A stretch of DNA of 64,000 nucleotides, from the NCBI RefSeq assembly GCF_001653235.2, contig NC_035791.1, positions 4,650,001-4,714,000 on the forward strand, written 5' to 3'. Position 1 is the stretch's first letter. Each line of letters begins with the position of its first letter. This document shows, piece after piece, positions 44,088 to 56,048 of the stretch. The notes below the pieces were generated by a model, which did not search any database, was not told the origin of the DNA, and saw only the letters and a program-made list of their open reading frames with translations. Position numbers and translations under genes: made by a program. This DNA comes from Pochonia chlamydosporia 170 (lineage: Eukaryota; Ascomycota; Sordariomycetes; Hypocreales; Clavicipitaceae).

Positions 44088-44292
44088 ATGAGTGGCCTGC
44101 AAAGAGCTCTTCCCGTTGGGTTGGCCATCTTTTTGGGGGTTGTTGGAGGTAAGACGTGCACCCAGGATAAACATAGCCAACTCGTGCTATTCAACGGCAT
44201 CATCTCTAACTGTCTTACCAGGGTACTACACCTTTCAGCCAGCACTGGCTCGAGGGGAAGACTTGGATAGCAAGCCGCAGTCACAAAAGTAG
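44088..44292 (+). CDS. 43-residue single-pass membrane microprotein
   Basis: Two short exons, 44088-44148 and 44222-44292, separated by a 73-nt intron (GTAAGA donor, TTACCAG acceptor). They encode a 43-aa protein beginning MSGLQRALPVGLAIFLGVVG and continuing GYYTFQPALARGEDLD. One hydrophobic helix (residues about 9-21) follows a short amphipathic basic N-terminus. This layout resembles small inner-mitochondrial-membrane or respiratory-complex accessory proteins, but I do not recognise the family and give no function. Support is the clean splice signals, the in-frame junction and protein-like composition. It would be missed by length filters. Confidence 0.6.
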
Positions 44293-44684
44293 ACAAGCAG
44301 ACACGTCCAACCACAAGACGATTAAATGCTAACTCGGGACAGAATCACTGCCTCTAGCACGGAACCTACATCAAGAACCAAAGAGTTAAGTCCAGGCACT
44401 AGTAAGGCACCAAAATAGAGTAATCAACAACGCTCTACGTGAAGATTCATCTTCTTATTGAGTGGTCCTCCAACCCAGTCATGAACAGCTCCAAAACCCG
44501 TGCATAACCGCATCTCACACATAATGTAACCCCAACATGTACGTATCGTGTACCTAGGTGCCTCTCGTTTAATTCATAATATTCTTTACTTCCTTAGCTC
44601 CGCAGGATCAGAGCACACAGTGGTTGTACGACTTTTATTTACCTAGGTAGTCAATGCCAGGTTGGACAAAAAAGGGCCCTTTCA
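44293..44684. other. Convergent intergenic region with CCTAGG tracts
   Basis: No gene seen. Two CCTAGG-centred sites lie at about 44550-44560 (GTACCTAGGTG) and 44640-44650 (TACCTAGGTAG). Confidence 0.55.
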
Positions 44685-46997
44685 CTATATGAAAGGCGCA
44701 TCTAGGCCCCAAAAAAGTCTGTCCCAATCAATAGCGTCCAAGTCCATCCTTCCTTGCAGAGCTTGCCACTGCTGCTCAAGATATGCAGTCTCCGACTCAG
44801 GGTTCGCCTGTGGTGGTAGCATACCATTTGTTCCGTCATCTCGATGCCCAGAGTCGGGTGTCATTGGTGGTGAACCGCCTTGCGGTCGGCCTCTTCCTGA
44901 GCTGTGGCTCTTCACCGCGTCAAGGGCTGGATGATTCCCCCGGTGTTTCTTCAGCACTTGAACTGACAGCTCAAGGAGTTTCGAGGCCACCGGAGATTGA
45001 TGCCTTGCTTCCTCCAGTATCCTCCAAGCATCCGCCACCTCTTCTCCGCTGGCTGTGGCACTGTCTTCGTCCCCTCCCAGACAAGCGTTGAGAACCAGGG
45101 CAATTGTGGCGATGAAAACACTTCGAAGAACCATATTCATCCTTTGTCTGAACGAAACATAGGCCAGATTTTCTCTCCTCAGCTGATGTTCTACACTAAT
45201 GATAATCCTGGCTGACTTGAGACACATCTCCCGGGAATATACAAACGGCGTTTCCACCGCTCCGCGAGCGAGGTAGGGTAGGTGCAATTTGCAGAGCTGT
45301 CGGTGCAAGAGCAAGTTCAGTGTGTACCGCTGGACAGTGATGTTGGGTGCGCATCTTGGATCATCAAGGGCAAGATTTTTCAAACTCGAATCGTCCAGCG
45401 AAAAAAACGACGGCATCTCGGAAATGAATTGCTTAAACCTAGCGTCGACTTCCAATACTTGTCGGTAGTCCAGCGTTTCTGGGCTGAGCAAAATAAACGG
45501 TGATCGATCCAGAAGGCTGTGGCAAACTTCGGCCAGTCGGATGCGCTGAAGGAAATACGAAACACATGTCGGCTCTTCGGGAGCATGGTCGGGAGCTTCG
45601 CGTCCATCGATGAGCTCGTCGTCATCTACATTTCGCGGTTTTCGGACAGCCATGTGATTTGGGTGGATTGTGTATGTCCCTTCCTGTGGAACAGAAAACT
45701 GAGCAAGCATCCTGAGATTATCCGTGTTAGTGTCTTGTCTGCGCAAACATATTTCTCGAGCCGCTCACTCACCAATCCGTTGCCGTTAGGTACCACCAGA
45801 CACGACGACTAACCTCCGTCTTCACAGTGTCTGGTCCTTTAACTTCGTTTGATGGGCCGTTCGGGGAGTAGTCGATGCGATGTAGGGCTAGCTCGCGGCC
45901 CATTGCTATGGATTTCGCTACAAGTGATCGAGCCCGTGAGGACACTCCTTCTAAACTACACAAGACGTAAAACATGATGATCATACCCTGAACACACTCC
46001 ACGGAGAGATGAGCGATGCGATGCGCGTGGTCAGCGACGTCTAGGGAAGCCTTCAGCCACGAAGTCGCTTGCGAGTTGGCTTCTACAGAGCTCGCAAAGA
46101 GGCACCTTGAGTCGTCGAAAGTGGTCCAAGCATAAGTTGTGGTGGTGAATATGCTTAGCAAGAGCAAGATGGCACCTATGTCCACTCGCTCACCCTGCTC
46201 CAGTTCGTTGTAAGTCGCATCTATCAGACCTCCCATGGAAGGAGCATGTAAAATGTGATGGAAGTGGCTGACATCACTGAGATACTTTTGCATCAGGATG
46301 TGTGCTTCCTCGCGGCGCGGAAGCCAGATGCATCTTACTGCTTGCGTCACTCCAAATGCTCCAGGAGATGCATCGGGTTCAAATACAAACCCGCAAGGTT
46401 TTGTGATGAGCCTTATCGGACATGTACGGAAGGTTATGGGGTCCGCAACCACGGAATCCTGAGCACGATGATGTCAGTGACAACGGGTAGGAAAATATAG
46501 AAACGTACTGGCTAGATTGGGAGCAATTCTCGAGAGGTTTGATGAGTAGTGAAACACTAGCTTACCAGTAGCTTTTGGCCCGAACATGATCTCTCCAGCC
46601 ACAACGCATCGGCAGTCAACCGCTGGAGCCTTGACGGTACAGCATTCAAGTTTGTGGGCTGTCTGGGCTCATTGTAGGGAGCCTTTCCAGGTTCCGCGGA
46701 TATTGTACTTCCAGTCGTGGGCGGCTGGATCTGAGACTGGGTCTGAGTCTTGGCTTGCGAGGCCACCAATGATTCAAGTCTCTCAAGGCGCGACAATAAT
46801 TCAGACGCCGATATATCTTTGGGCAAGGCAGCACTTTTGGTTTGACTTGCAATGGTAGCGTCGTGGGGTGTGCCCTCATGTTGGCATACCACCCCGCGGG
46901 ATGTGCAGTTGGAGCATGGGAACACACGACTGCAGCGGAGTTTCCGCACTCTGCATAGAGTACATGAAATAGGCCGTTGTCTTGGCTGACGACCCAT
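44685..46997 (-). CDS. Zn2Cys6 transcription factor with fungal-specific regulatory domain
   Basis: Predicted 714-aa protein from exons 46566-46997, 45773-46458 and 44685-45711. The first in-frame ATG is at 46997. The binuclear zinc cluster is CTLCRVRKLRC followed by C28, C31 and C38 (spacing C-X2-C-X6-C-X5-C-X2-C-X6-C), then a short coiled coil (LLSRLERLESLVASQ). The middle part is the fungal-specific transcription-factor domain. Its conserved core SRRVWWYLTATDWMLAQFS is rebuilt only by splicing exon 2 to exon 3 (TG|G for Trp), followed by GTYTIHPNHMAVRKPRN. The protein should bind CGG-type half sites in the nucleus. I see no cluster of metabolic genes beside it, so the regulated pathway is unknown. 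Confidence 0.88.
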
Positions 46998-47557
46998 TTG
47001 GGATACTGAGGCTCGTCTATCACTTTTCTTCTTCTTGGTTTTTTTTTTGGCAATTTTAATGCTCAACTGGGGTCTAGGATGCTGGGTGGGAAAATGAACA
47101 AGAATGGTTTGTGTAAGTGAAATTAGAGGTTGAGGTTAAGCAGTTGCCCACGGATTGCCCCGGAATCCGCGGATCTTCCGTGGATAAATGGCGTCAACAC
47201 CGCACTTCCCGAGTCCGGTTGTCCAATAACGAGTTGCGACTATCAACTGCTTCTGGGTCCCGCATCCGCCTCTTGTAACCTGATGTGGGATGACTAACAA
47301 AACTGCTGCTTATTTTGCGAAGCATCTTGTCTGCATTTTGTCTGCAAGGTACTTAAGTACACCATGAGGATGGTACAGTGCATGTCTCATCTGTCGACGG
47401 GAAGCTATGTACAACCATCATGCCCCAGCCTGTGGCAGGCGTTATGTTCCTCTTGTTGTCAACTAACACGAAAACAGGTGGTATTTGCTCTCCACACTGC
47501 CATCGTATATTAAATTCACGTGGGGTGCTGCATCTCGTTCTTGGCTTTAGGCCATAT

Positions 47558-47576
47558 ACCTACCTAGGTAGGTGGG
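47558..47576. repeat. CCTAGG-centred palindromic tract
   Basis: ACCTACCTAGGTAGGT, a 16-base perfect inverted repeat, member of the dispersed family. Confidence 0.75.
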
Positions 47577-48304
47577 TGACAGGGTGCACCGAACATAACT
47601 TGTCTCAGGGTTTCTCACTCGGTTGTATTGAACCCTCTCACTGAATCGAGCTTGGAATTGTGATGCTCCACTGGTCCCAGGGCCACTTGCCTTGTGCGTT
47701 TCGGTGCCTTCTTAATACGAGTTGACTTAAATCATGTCCTGCGGTTCTACATTTGGCCAACCAAGCCAGTCAATGGGCTCTTGATCAACACAATTTCTTT
47801 GTCGGCCTGTTTGTGTTGCCGCGGCTCCCTCTTCCTACCCTACAGGTGACGGATGTTTCCGACGTCTTCGTCCTATATGTTGATAATTGCGCCTGTTTAA
47901 GTCTCACCCGTTCTCGGATAGTGATGCTGAGACTATACATTGTGCTGGTGTTCGTTTGCGCATTGCCGGGGCGGGGGGCAAGTCACTAACTGTAAGGACG
48001 CTCATGGAGATGATACCGTTGTAAGTGTATCCTCCAGGTGGAACAATTGTTCACCGTCACAAGTCGCGACTAGCAACTACATACGAAAGAAAAGAGCGAA
48101 GAACAAAAAATAGTGTAGAGATATGGCGTCAGGATCGAATAGAAGAATAAAACCCACCGATTGATTTATACTGCGTGCATTCATCGAGGGTTGATCTGAT
48201 ATTGTGGTTGGTGGACTGGTCTTACGTTGTCGTGACTTTGTGGCAGTGGACTTCCCCAGGGATCCGGAAGTGGAAAGCAAGCAACAACAAATCCGGTGCT
48301 AATG

Positions 48305-48323
48305 ATTGGCGAGAGCCCACGTG
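48305..48323 (+). promoter_or_regulatory. ATTGG (CCAAT) and CACGTGA elements before COX5
   Basis: ATTGG at 48305-48309 and CACGTGA from 48318, about 200 bases upstream of the COX5 start codon. CCAAT boxes bind the HAP complex, a known activator of respiratory genes; CACGTG binds bHLH proteins of the Cbf1 type. Functional use here is inference. Confidence 0.4.
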
Positions 48324-48518
48324 ACTTGCGACATATCATTCGCTTAGTCAGCGAGACCTGAGCTTTCTTCGCAGGGGCAGGTGGATGAAATCCATCATAC
48401 GATTGATTCCGACCTCAAGAAGCCTGAAAATCTTCGTCTTAGGCGTCTCGAAATCCATCACCCGCACAACCAACTACGCCAATTGAACCCTCAACACATC
48501 GAACTCGAAGTTTCCAAA

Positions 48519-49405
48519 ATGCTGCGCACCCCAGCATCGAGTCTGCTGCGCAAAGGCCTGGTGCGCAGTGTCCCTGCTGCTACCTCACGAGCCGTTTCCA
48601 GCCAGGCTCTTTCGAACCCTACACTCAAAAACATCGAGAAGCGATGGGAGGGAATGCCTCTCCAGGAACAGGCCGATCTGTGGATGGCACTCCGGGATCG
48701 CATGAAGGGTAACTGGAGCGAGTTGACCCTGCAGGAAAAGAAGGCCGGTATGTTGATTCCAATGACCTGGCGTTTTTTTGTCCCAAAATACCTCCCGAAT
48801 AGCCGAGCTTCACGCACCACCGCTACCAGCGCAACCACGCATAGACTTAGCCACCACATCGACAATACGTTTTGCGTTTGGCGATGAATGATGGCATAAG
48901 TCTGTTTGAATTGACTACTTCTGAACACATTAACTACTGTGGTGACGTGTCAATTGGCGAATTGCCGGGTTATCACGCGCATCTCTCCAGTCACATGGCA
49001 TGCATCACTTTGGGACGATGGAAAACTAATTCGAATGGTGTCAATAGCATACTGGATCGCCTTTGGTCCCCACGGCCCCCGTGCTGTTGACCCTCCTGGC
49101 ACCAATGCCCGCGTAGCTTGGGGTGTTGCCGTCGGCCTTGCTGCCAGCTTTGCGATTTTCGCGGCCATTCGATCGGTTGCTAAGCCCGAACCCCATACCA
49201 TGTCCAAAGAATACCAGGAAGCTTCCAACGAGCTCCTTATTGTAAGTTGGACGCAGTCTCTTGACGCAATTACCCCAGGCTCTATGAAAGAACAATTGCT
49301 GACATTGCTTTCCAACAGCAACAAAAAGCCGACCCTCTCACCGGTATTGCCTCCGAGGGCTACAGTGGCAAGGGCATGGTCCAGTCTCCCCCCAAGGGCC
49401 ACTAA
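48519..49405 (+). CDS. COX5: Cytochrome c oxidase subunit 5 (mammalian COX4 homologue)
   Basis: Predicted 169-aa protein from exons 48519-48747, 49048-49241 and 49319-49405. MLRTPASSLLRKGLVRSVPA is a typical mitochondrial presequence. The mature part carries LKNIEKRWEGMPLQEQADLW and RDRMKGNWSELTLQEKKAAY, then WIAFGPHGPRAV, and one transmembrane helix (VAWGVAVGLAASFAIFAAIR). It ends with KADPLTGIASEGYSGKGMV. This is the nuclear-encoded subunit of complex IV that corresponds to yeast Cox5a/b and animal COX4 and helps regulate the enzyme. The first intron is 300 nt (48748-49047), far longer than the others here, while the protein joins without a gap (KKA|AYW). Confidence 0.93.
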
Positions 49406-49790
49406 GCTCCGTCTTCAAATACCATGCAATTTTTCTTTTGTGATAGAAGGATAGGTGATTCATTGGAGAGCTGCCGCCATTTGTAGCATGGTCTTAGAGT
49501 GTGCATTGGTAGGGTGGCCAAGTTAGCAAGGCAGAAAATGAGCTGGTTGATCAGTGGGTGTAAATATTGTACTACAACGACGGAACTTTTCAAAAATTAA
49601 TTGTTTCCATTGTTTACCTGCATACGTTGCCTGTACAGATAACCTTATTCCTCTCCCCCCACCCGCGCAATGAATGCTCCGGACAGAAAGGATGGAAGGA
49701 AGAGAAAACATCCAACGCCAAGAGCATCCGACTGTGCCACTAGCCAACCACATATACCGCCTAACCTTGGTACCCGTTGGGATTCCGAAT
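49406..49790. other. Convergent intergenic region
   Basis: 3' flanks of COX5 and the ClpX gene; nothing else seen. Confidence 0.5.
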
Positions 49791-51623
49791 CTATCCTCCA
49801 CTCTGCCCGGCTTCCCTGAGACGCTCAAAGGTCATCTGGGGAAATGACTCCTGGGGAGCCATTCTCTCATCTTGTAGTCGCCTGTCTACCTCGAACCTCC
49901 CCTCTTTGCCCCAGTACGCTGCCTTTTCGGATCCCTTGACGCAAGCTTCGGTGATAAGTACGTAAGGCATAGGGGCGTCAAACATCGGTTCGGCAAGAAC
50001 CCGTTCCATTTCCATTTTCAAACCTCTGGCACCGGTTCCTGCGGCGGCGGCTCTTTCCGCAACAGCATACAGAGCCCTTTCGGTGAAGAACAGCCGCGAA
50101 GGATATGTCTCGAATAGGGCTGTATATTGTGCAACAAGGCTGTTCCGCGGTTCCGTGAGCACTCGGAGTAGATCGTCAGTAGACAAGGGACTCAGAGCAC
50201 AAATATTATGCAAACGACCTATTAGCTCCGGAATGAATCCGAAACTTTGAAGATCTGCGGGTGTTGCCAGATCCAGTGGAGTGAAAGAAGCTTCCGGCAT
50301 CGCATCGTGATGAGCGACATGAGTGTATGTATCCGGAGGAAGCACATGTTTGCTCCCAGCAAGTGTCGAGCGGCCCCTCAGCTCACCACCGAAGCCCATT
50401 GATGGCTTGGCTACACGATGTAAAACGGTTTTATCTAAGCCGACAAATGCACCGCAAAAGACAAATAATATGTTGCTGGTGTCAATGGTATACTGATCAA
50501 CTTTCCCCCCAGGAGGAGCGGTCTGTGGAGCGGATGAGGATGATCCGCCGGCATTGTAACTTGCCGTAACGGGTGGAGTTGATCGTAATGACCGGTTATC
50601 CTTAACATTGATTGTGACCTTGGTTCCTTCGACTAACTTGAGCAGTGCTTGCTGGACGCCCTCCCCGCCGACATCACGACCGGTAGGGGACTCTCTTCTG
50701 GCAAGCTTGTCGAACTCATCGAGCACCACAATTCCATATTCCGTGGCCTTGATGTCGTAGTTGGCTTCTATGAGAAGGCGCTCAACGCAAGTCTCTACAT
50801 CCTGACCAATGTAGCCGGCTTGCGTCAGGGAATTGCAGTCACATATCGAGAATGGAACATGAAGTTGTTTGCTCAAAGTCCTGGATCACCTTAGATTCGT
50901 TGTCATCTTGGGCGAGGGACTGCGTCAACTTACTCTAGTATATAAGTCTTGCCAACTCCTGTAGGCCCAATCAAGAGCAGGTTGCTCTTGTCAATTTTCA
51001 CCTGCTCAGGCAAGGAGTGATCCTCTGGGACGTATAAATGGTCTAGTGGATCTTCCTCGAGTTCGGTAGTCTCATGCAACTGTCTGAGAGACTCATTGTG
51101 GCCAGGAAACTCATCTACAGGAGAGTTATTATGCCGTTGAGGAGATTTTAGAGCGTAGAAACAAACCTTCTACAGGATGGGTTTCTCTCCGCTTTTGATG
51201 CAATTCTCGGTCGCGAGCGAAACGTTGGCGCATCATTTTCTCATGGAGATTCCTTTGCTCGTGTTCATGTTGATGACGCCGTCGAAGTTTCTGATAATGA
51301 TTGAAGAGGGTTGAACATATGGTCCTCTTTGCCCTCTCCTGCCCTACCACGTACTCATCCACACGCTTCTTCAGGTCCCGGGGATAGAATTGAGGAACAC
51401 CGAAGTTGGCTTTATTGAACATAGGGCCACGGCCCGACTCCTTCGTGGGGTCATAGCTACCCGTAAAGCCGGAATTCAAGTCTGGAGTTCGTTGAGATGT
51501 GCAAACTAGAGCTGTGGTTGTAAACCGGCGTATGTAGTTGTTACAGGTTGAACGTTGTGGGCGGCCCTCAGCCCGCACGCCGGCTTGCACAAGGCAAACT
51601 AGCTTCCTTGACTGCGCAAGCAT
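49791..51623 (-). CDS. mcx1: Mitochondrial ClpX-type AAA+ unfoldase
   Basis: Predicted 575-aa protein from exons 51167-51623, 50934-51114 and 49791-50880; the two introns are 52 and 53 nt. The N-terminus (MLAQSRKLVCLVQAGVRAEG, with RRFTTTA further on) is a mitochondrial presequence. There is no N-terminal zinc-binding domain, as in mitochondrial forms. Visible AAA+ motifs are Walker A GPTGVGKT (about 202-209), pore loop GYIGQDVE (235-242), Walker B VVLDEFDKL (about 264-272) and the sensor region FGFIPELIGRLH. Mitochondrial ClpX unfolds matrix proteins; yeast Mcx1 activates 5-aminolevulinate synthase and works without ClpP, whereas some filamentous fungi have ClpXP. The loop that docks ClpP in bacteria (IGF) reads MGF here. 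Confidence 0.93.
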
Positions 51624-52823
51624 AGCTGATTGAGAATGAGCTACGCATATCACACCTTTGAATCTTATATGTAGTAGATGCAAGGCGTAAGTAGGCCAAC
51701 TTGGGATTGGGGAAAGTGAACCGGAGAGCCGCGGAGGCTGCAATGACGTCTACCGGTCCAAGGAAAGGCGTAGGATCTTGGGGGCGGTAGAAGAAATGGA
51801 CTCGTTGCTTGTCAGATAGAAAATATAAAAAAAGATTAATATAGCTAGCTTCATAAAATCGCGGTCATGGAAGGTGGTACAGGCTATGGGCAAGTTGTTT
51901 GTAATACTTCCAGGCGTACCGCGTGGTATCTGAGGCACGTGTGGTGCGGTGAAGGCATTCAAGCCAGGCTGGAGATGGACACATGCATGGATCCCAAGCC
52001 CACACAGAACGACCTACCAGACCGGTTCGATGTTGCTGGATGTTGGAGCATGCGCAGGGACCAATCCGCCATCGGCTGCGTTAGCTCCGCTGTTGAAGGC
52101 CTGCATGTGGCAGCCGGCCGGGGGGCAAATCTGGGCTGGTGTGGTCTGGTGCTGGCCTGGTCTGCTCAGGCAACAGGCTACTGCCGGGATGCTGAGCTCT
52201 GGCAACTTCGAAGTTTCCGTTGAGGGTGGGGCAAATCTCTTCAATGTTTCTGTCCATCTTTGCTCTGGTCTGGTGCGGTGCTCTCTGTCAGCTATCAAAG
52301 TACCAGACCATTGATGTCTTGACATTTGACGAACGTGAACGAGGCTAGAGTCGGCTGGGACATCAGAACCTGGGCCTCCTTTACTGGCGGCTGGGAGTGT
52401 AAGTCCAACTTCAAAGCCCTTCCACTCAGTGATAAGATTATAAGCATATGTGAAGGGGTTTTGTATAAGGCAGCTGTTTGTTGGCTACCCAGGTACCCAG
52501 GTACGTTCTCGAGATTTTAGACTGCCATCAGCATCCGTCAGAAGATGGATCTTGTGGTCCGGGTTGATTCTTCGCATCTCATCTCAAGCTCGTGCCACTA
52601 TTGGCCAGTTTCCACACATCAAGGTTGGCACGGTGGCAATGACCACTTACCTGAGGCAATTTTTTTGCAGCCAGCTGGCTCTCGAGTGACATGATGTCTG
52701 GTACTGTACAGCACTTTGGGTATTTACGGAAACGTACTGTATCTGATAGCTTTTCATCTTGTGGCCCCAACAGTCCAGTCCTGAGGTGTGGTGGTTGGTG
52801 CTATGACTGAAGGATGGTGCCTC

Positions 52824-52842
52824 AACCAGACCAGACCAGACA
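52824..52842. repeat. CCAGACC run
   Basis: AACCAGACCAGACCAGACA, three pentamer copies in intergenic DNA. Confidence 0.7.
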
Positions 52843-53314
52843 TGGACCCTCATTTCTTGCCGTTCCGGTGGTCTACCCTGGCGCTCAAGCTGATTGACCT
52901 GAGATACGGAGTACTTGACAGCAAGATTCGACAACATTGAATTCAATGTTCTTTTCCTGCACTGGTGGCTGGCCAGGCTTTAGCTGTCAATCACTCGGCG
53001 CTACTTCGACGTCACCATATCACCGGCAGCCCCGCTGCAGCACCTTCGCCACTAGCTTTGTTGAACCTTGCAAGAATGACAAGATCGTGCGCATTCCATT
53101 TTTCAGATCAGGTAAATTGCGATAAAGCTCCAAGCCTGCCTGATTGACACTTTCTGTATCGTAGCACGCGACTCAATTTTCTTTTTCTTTTTTTGTGACA
53201 AAACCGCACTTCAACATAGATTCACCAAATCTGCAGACGTTCAGATATTGCCGCACATCTTTCAATTTTGTTCAGAGCTTGGAGCTCAGGAAGGACGCAC
53301 CGCGAAGCAAGCTG

Positions 53315-53339
53315 CCAGACCAGACCAGACCACCAGACA
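53315..53339 (+). repeat. CCAGACC run upstream of branching enzyme
   Basis: Three tandem CCAGA units and a further CCAGA after a two-base gap, about 155 bases before the start codon. Confidence 0.7.
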
Positions 53340-53493
53340 TCTAGATATCTCGCGCCCCCTCAGCTTCGCCCCCACAACAGCTCATTGATCAACCTTGGCC
53401 ATTGTCCCTTACACAATTCAGTTAATGACCTCAAGACAACTTGCTACACCGTCGGATTTCATCCTTTGTAAGGAGGCTCAATCAATTGACACC

Positions 53494-56048
53494 ATGACAG
53501 ACATTCAGAAGCTGCTTAATGAAGCTGGCGCTGTCGGACTTTCCCCAGACGATGTTCCCAGAGATGGCACTGGTATGTACTGCAAATCCGCTACATCATG
53601 TAATATTCAGAATTCATTGTCTAAACATGAACATAGGTGTTGTCAAACTCGATCCCTGGTTAGAGCCATTTAGTGAAGCTCTGAAGCGGAGATATGCCAG
53701 ATCCCATGATTGGATCAACAGAATTAAAACCACTGAAGGAGGACTAGAGAAATTTGCCAAGGTAGGCACGCCCAAAATTGTTTCGACGATCTTATGTTGC
53801 CCTCCAAGGCAGATCTAACCGGGTGATTTAGGGCTATGAAAATTTCGGCCTAAATGCGAGTAAGGACAATACCATCACATATCGAGAATGGGCTCCCAAT
53901 GCTGTGGAGGCATCACTTGTAGGAGAGTTCAGTGCGTCGCAACAGTCCCATTACTTCCCACAAAGGCTCATCGAAAGCTGACACAAAGCTTAGATAATTG
54001 GGACATCACTTCCCATTTGATGAGGAAAAATGACTTTGGGGTTTTCGAGATCGTCCTTCCACCCAAGGAGGGCCGTCCAGCGATACCGCACAATTCAAAA
54101 ATAAAGGTCTGTAGATACGAACGCCCATCGGAAAGAGAAAAGAAGTTGACTTGAGATTATCTGAAACCAGATATCGCTGAAGCTGCCTACTGGAGAGAGG
54201 GTAGACCGACTTCCGGCTTGGATCAAGTACGTCACTCAGGATCTCAGCGTGTCTCCAGCATATGAAGCACGATTCTGGAACCCACCATCCCATGAGAAGT
54301 ATACCTTTAAGCACGCAAGACCGTCCAAGCCAAAAAGCGCTCGTGTGTATGAGGCCCATGTTGGAATATCCACACCTGATCAAAGAGTGGCGACTTACAA
54401 AGAATTCACAAAGAATATGCTCCCCAGGATAAATGACCTTGGGTACAATGTGATACAACTGATGGCTGTTATGGAGCATGCATACTACGCATCGTTTGGC
54501 TACCAAGTTAACAATTTCTTCGCAGCCAGCAGTCGTTACGGACCCCCTGAAGATCTCAAGGAGTTGGTTGACACGGCACATGGCATGGGAATAACTGTGT
54601 TGTTGGATGTCGTACATAGCCATGCCTCGAAGAATGTATTGGATGGCATAAACGAATTTGACGGAACAGATCACCAATATTTCCATGGTGGTGGTAAAGG
54701 GCGCCACGACCAATGGGACAGCCGGCTATTTAATTATGGACACCACGAAGTGCTCCGGTTCCTTCTCAGTAACTTGCACTTTTGGATGGAAGAGTACCGG
54801 TTCGATGGGTTTAGGTTCGACGGCGTAACCAGCATGCTCTACGTTCATCATGGTATTGGCACGTGAGTCATTGTCTACCTTCCCACCACTGTTGTTCTAC
54901 CTTCTAATGAACGTTCGCAGAGGCTTCTCAGGTGGCTATCACGAATACTTTGGAGCTGAAGTTGATGAGGAGGCTGTAGTTTACCTCATGGTTGCTAACG
55001 AAATGTTGCACTCTTTATTTCCTGAGTGTATCACGATAGCAGAAGATGTATCTGGCATGCCCGCTCTCTGTTTGCCACTTGTGCTCGGCGGTGTTGGCTT
55101 CGATTATCGTTTGGCAATGGCCGTCCCCGACATGTGGATCAAGATTCTAAAAGAGCTGAAAGACGAGCAGTGGGACATTGGAAATATTTGCTTTACGCTC
55201 ACAAATCGACGACACGGAGAGAAGACAATTGCCTATTGCGAGAGTCATGATCAAGCGTATGTTCCCAGCCTTCTTTATTTATTAGTCGTTCGCTAACACT
55301 CTCCCACAAACAGCCTGGTTGGTGACAAGACTCTCATGATGCATCTCTGTGACGCAGAAATGTACACAAACATGTCGGTTCTGTCGCCACTGACGCCTGT
55401 AATTGAAAGAGGCATGTCCCTTCACAAAATGATTCGGCTGGTAACTCATGGCCTGGGCGGTGAAGGATATTTGAATTTTGAAGGAAACGAGTTTGGCCAT
55501 CCAGAGTGGCTCGACTTTCCCAGGGAAGGGAATAACAATTCTTTTTGGTATGCTCGTCGCCAGCTAAACCTGACAGAAGACGATTTACTACGATACCAGT
55601 ATCTGAATAACTTCGATCGATCAATGAATCAATGCGAAGCCAAGTACGGGTGGCTTAGTTCCCCTCAAGCCTTCATTTCTCTCAAACACGAAGGCGACAA
55701 GGTCATTGTCTTCGAGCGAGCAGGATTGGTATTCATTTTCAACTTCCACCATTCCGAGAGCTTCGCCGACTACCGCATTGGTGTTGAGGATGCAGGCACG
55801 TATTCTATCGTTCTCGACACTGATTCCAAGGAAGCTGGAGGATTCGGCCGCGTGGATGAGAGCACACGCTTCTTTACGACTCCGATGGAATGGAACGGAA
55901 GGAAGAATTGGACCCAAGTGTATATTCCTTGCCGCACAGCCATGGTAAGTTTACACGATTCTCTGCGCCAACTGGATATTTCTTATGAACGTAAATTGAC
56001 TCGTTGAACTAGGTACTAGCACGTGAAGAGCAGACTGCACGGCAGTAA
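53494..56048 (+). CDS. GLC3: 1,4-alpha-glucan (glycogen) branching enzyme
   Basis: Predicted 703-aa protein from eight exons: 53494-53572, 53637-53761, 53832-53931, 53994-54106, 54171-54862, 54921-55256, 55314-55944 and 56013-56048. All junctions keep phase, for example GEF|NNWD and [15 protein letters not shown]. An N-terminal CBM48-like segment ([20 protein letters not shown]) precedes a GH13 barrel with the four conserved regions: [20 protein letters not shown] (nucleophile Asp near residue 356), [11 protein letters not shown] (acid/base Glu) and CESHDQ. It transfers alpha-1,4 glucan segments to alpha-1,6 branch points during glycogen synthesis in the cytosol. Its length equals the family norm (about 700 aa). 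Intron 3 needs the acceptor CTTAG at 53993 rather than the AAAG before it. Confidence 0.96.

Larger units (their letters stand above)
46998..48518. other. Divergent promoter region, Zn2Cys6 factor / COX5
   Basis: No supported gene. Holds TACCTACCTAGGTAGGT (about 47559-47575), GGTACTTAAGTAC (about 47348-47360), and the CACGTG and ATTGG elements close to COX5. The A/T tract at 47030-47060 encodes lysines only if a non-ATG start is used for the transcription factor. Confidence 0.5.
51624..53493. other. Divergent intergenic region, ClpX / branching enzyme
   Basis: No supported gene in 1.9 kb. Includes TACCCAGGTACCCAGGTAC (about 52484-52502), two CCAGACC runs (52824-52842 and 53315-53339), and a T-rich tract near 53175-53200. 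Frames of up to 120 codons at 51867-52314 look random. Confidence 0.5.

Noticed and set aside
46997..47066. N-terminal extension of the Zn2Cys6 factor with a lysine run
   Set aside because: The frame would have to start at a TTG codon; the first ATG is at 46997.
49937..51623. Bacterial-type gene transferred into the fungus (ClpX)
   Set aside because: It has two spliceosomal introns and a mitochondrial presequence, so it is an ordinary nuclear gene of endosymbiotic origin.
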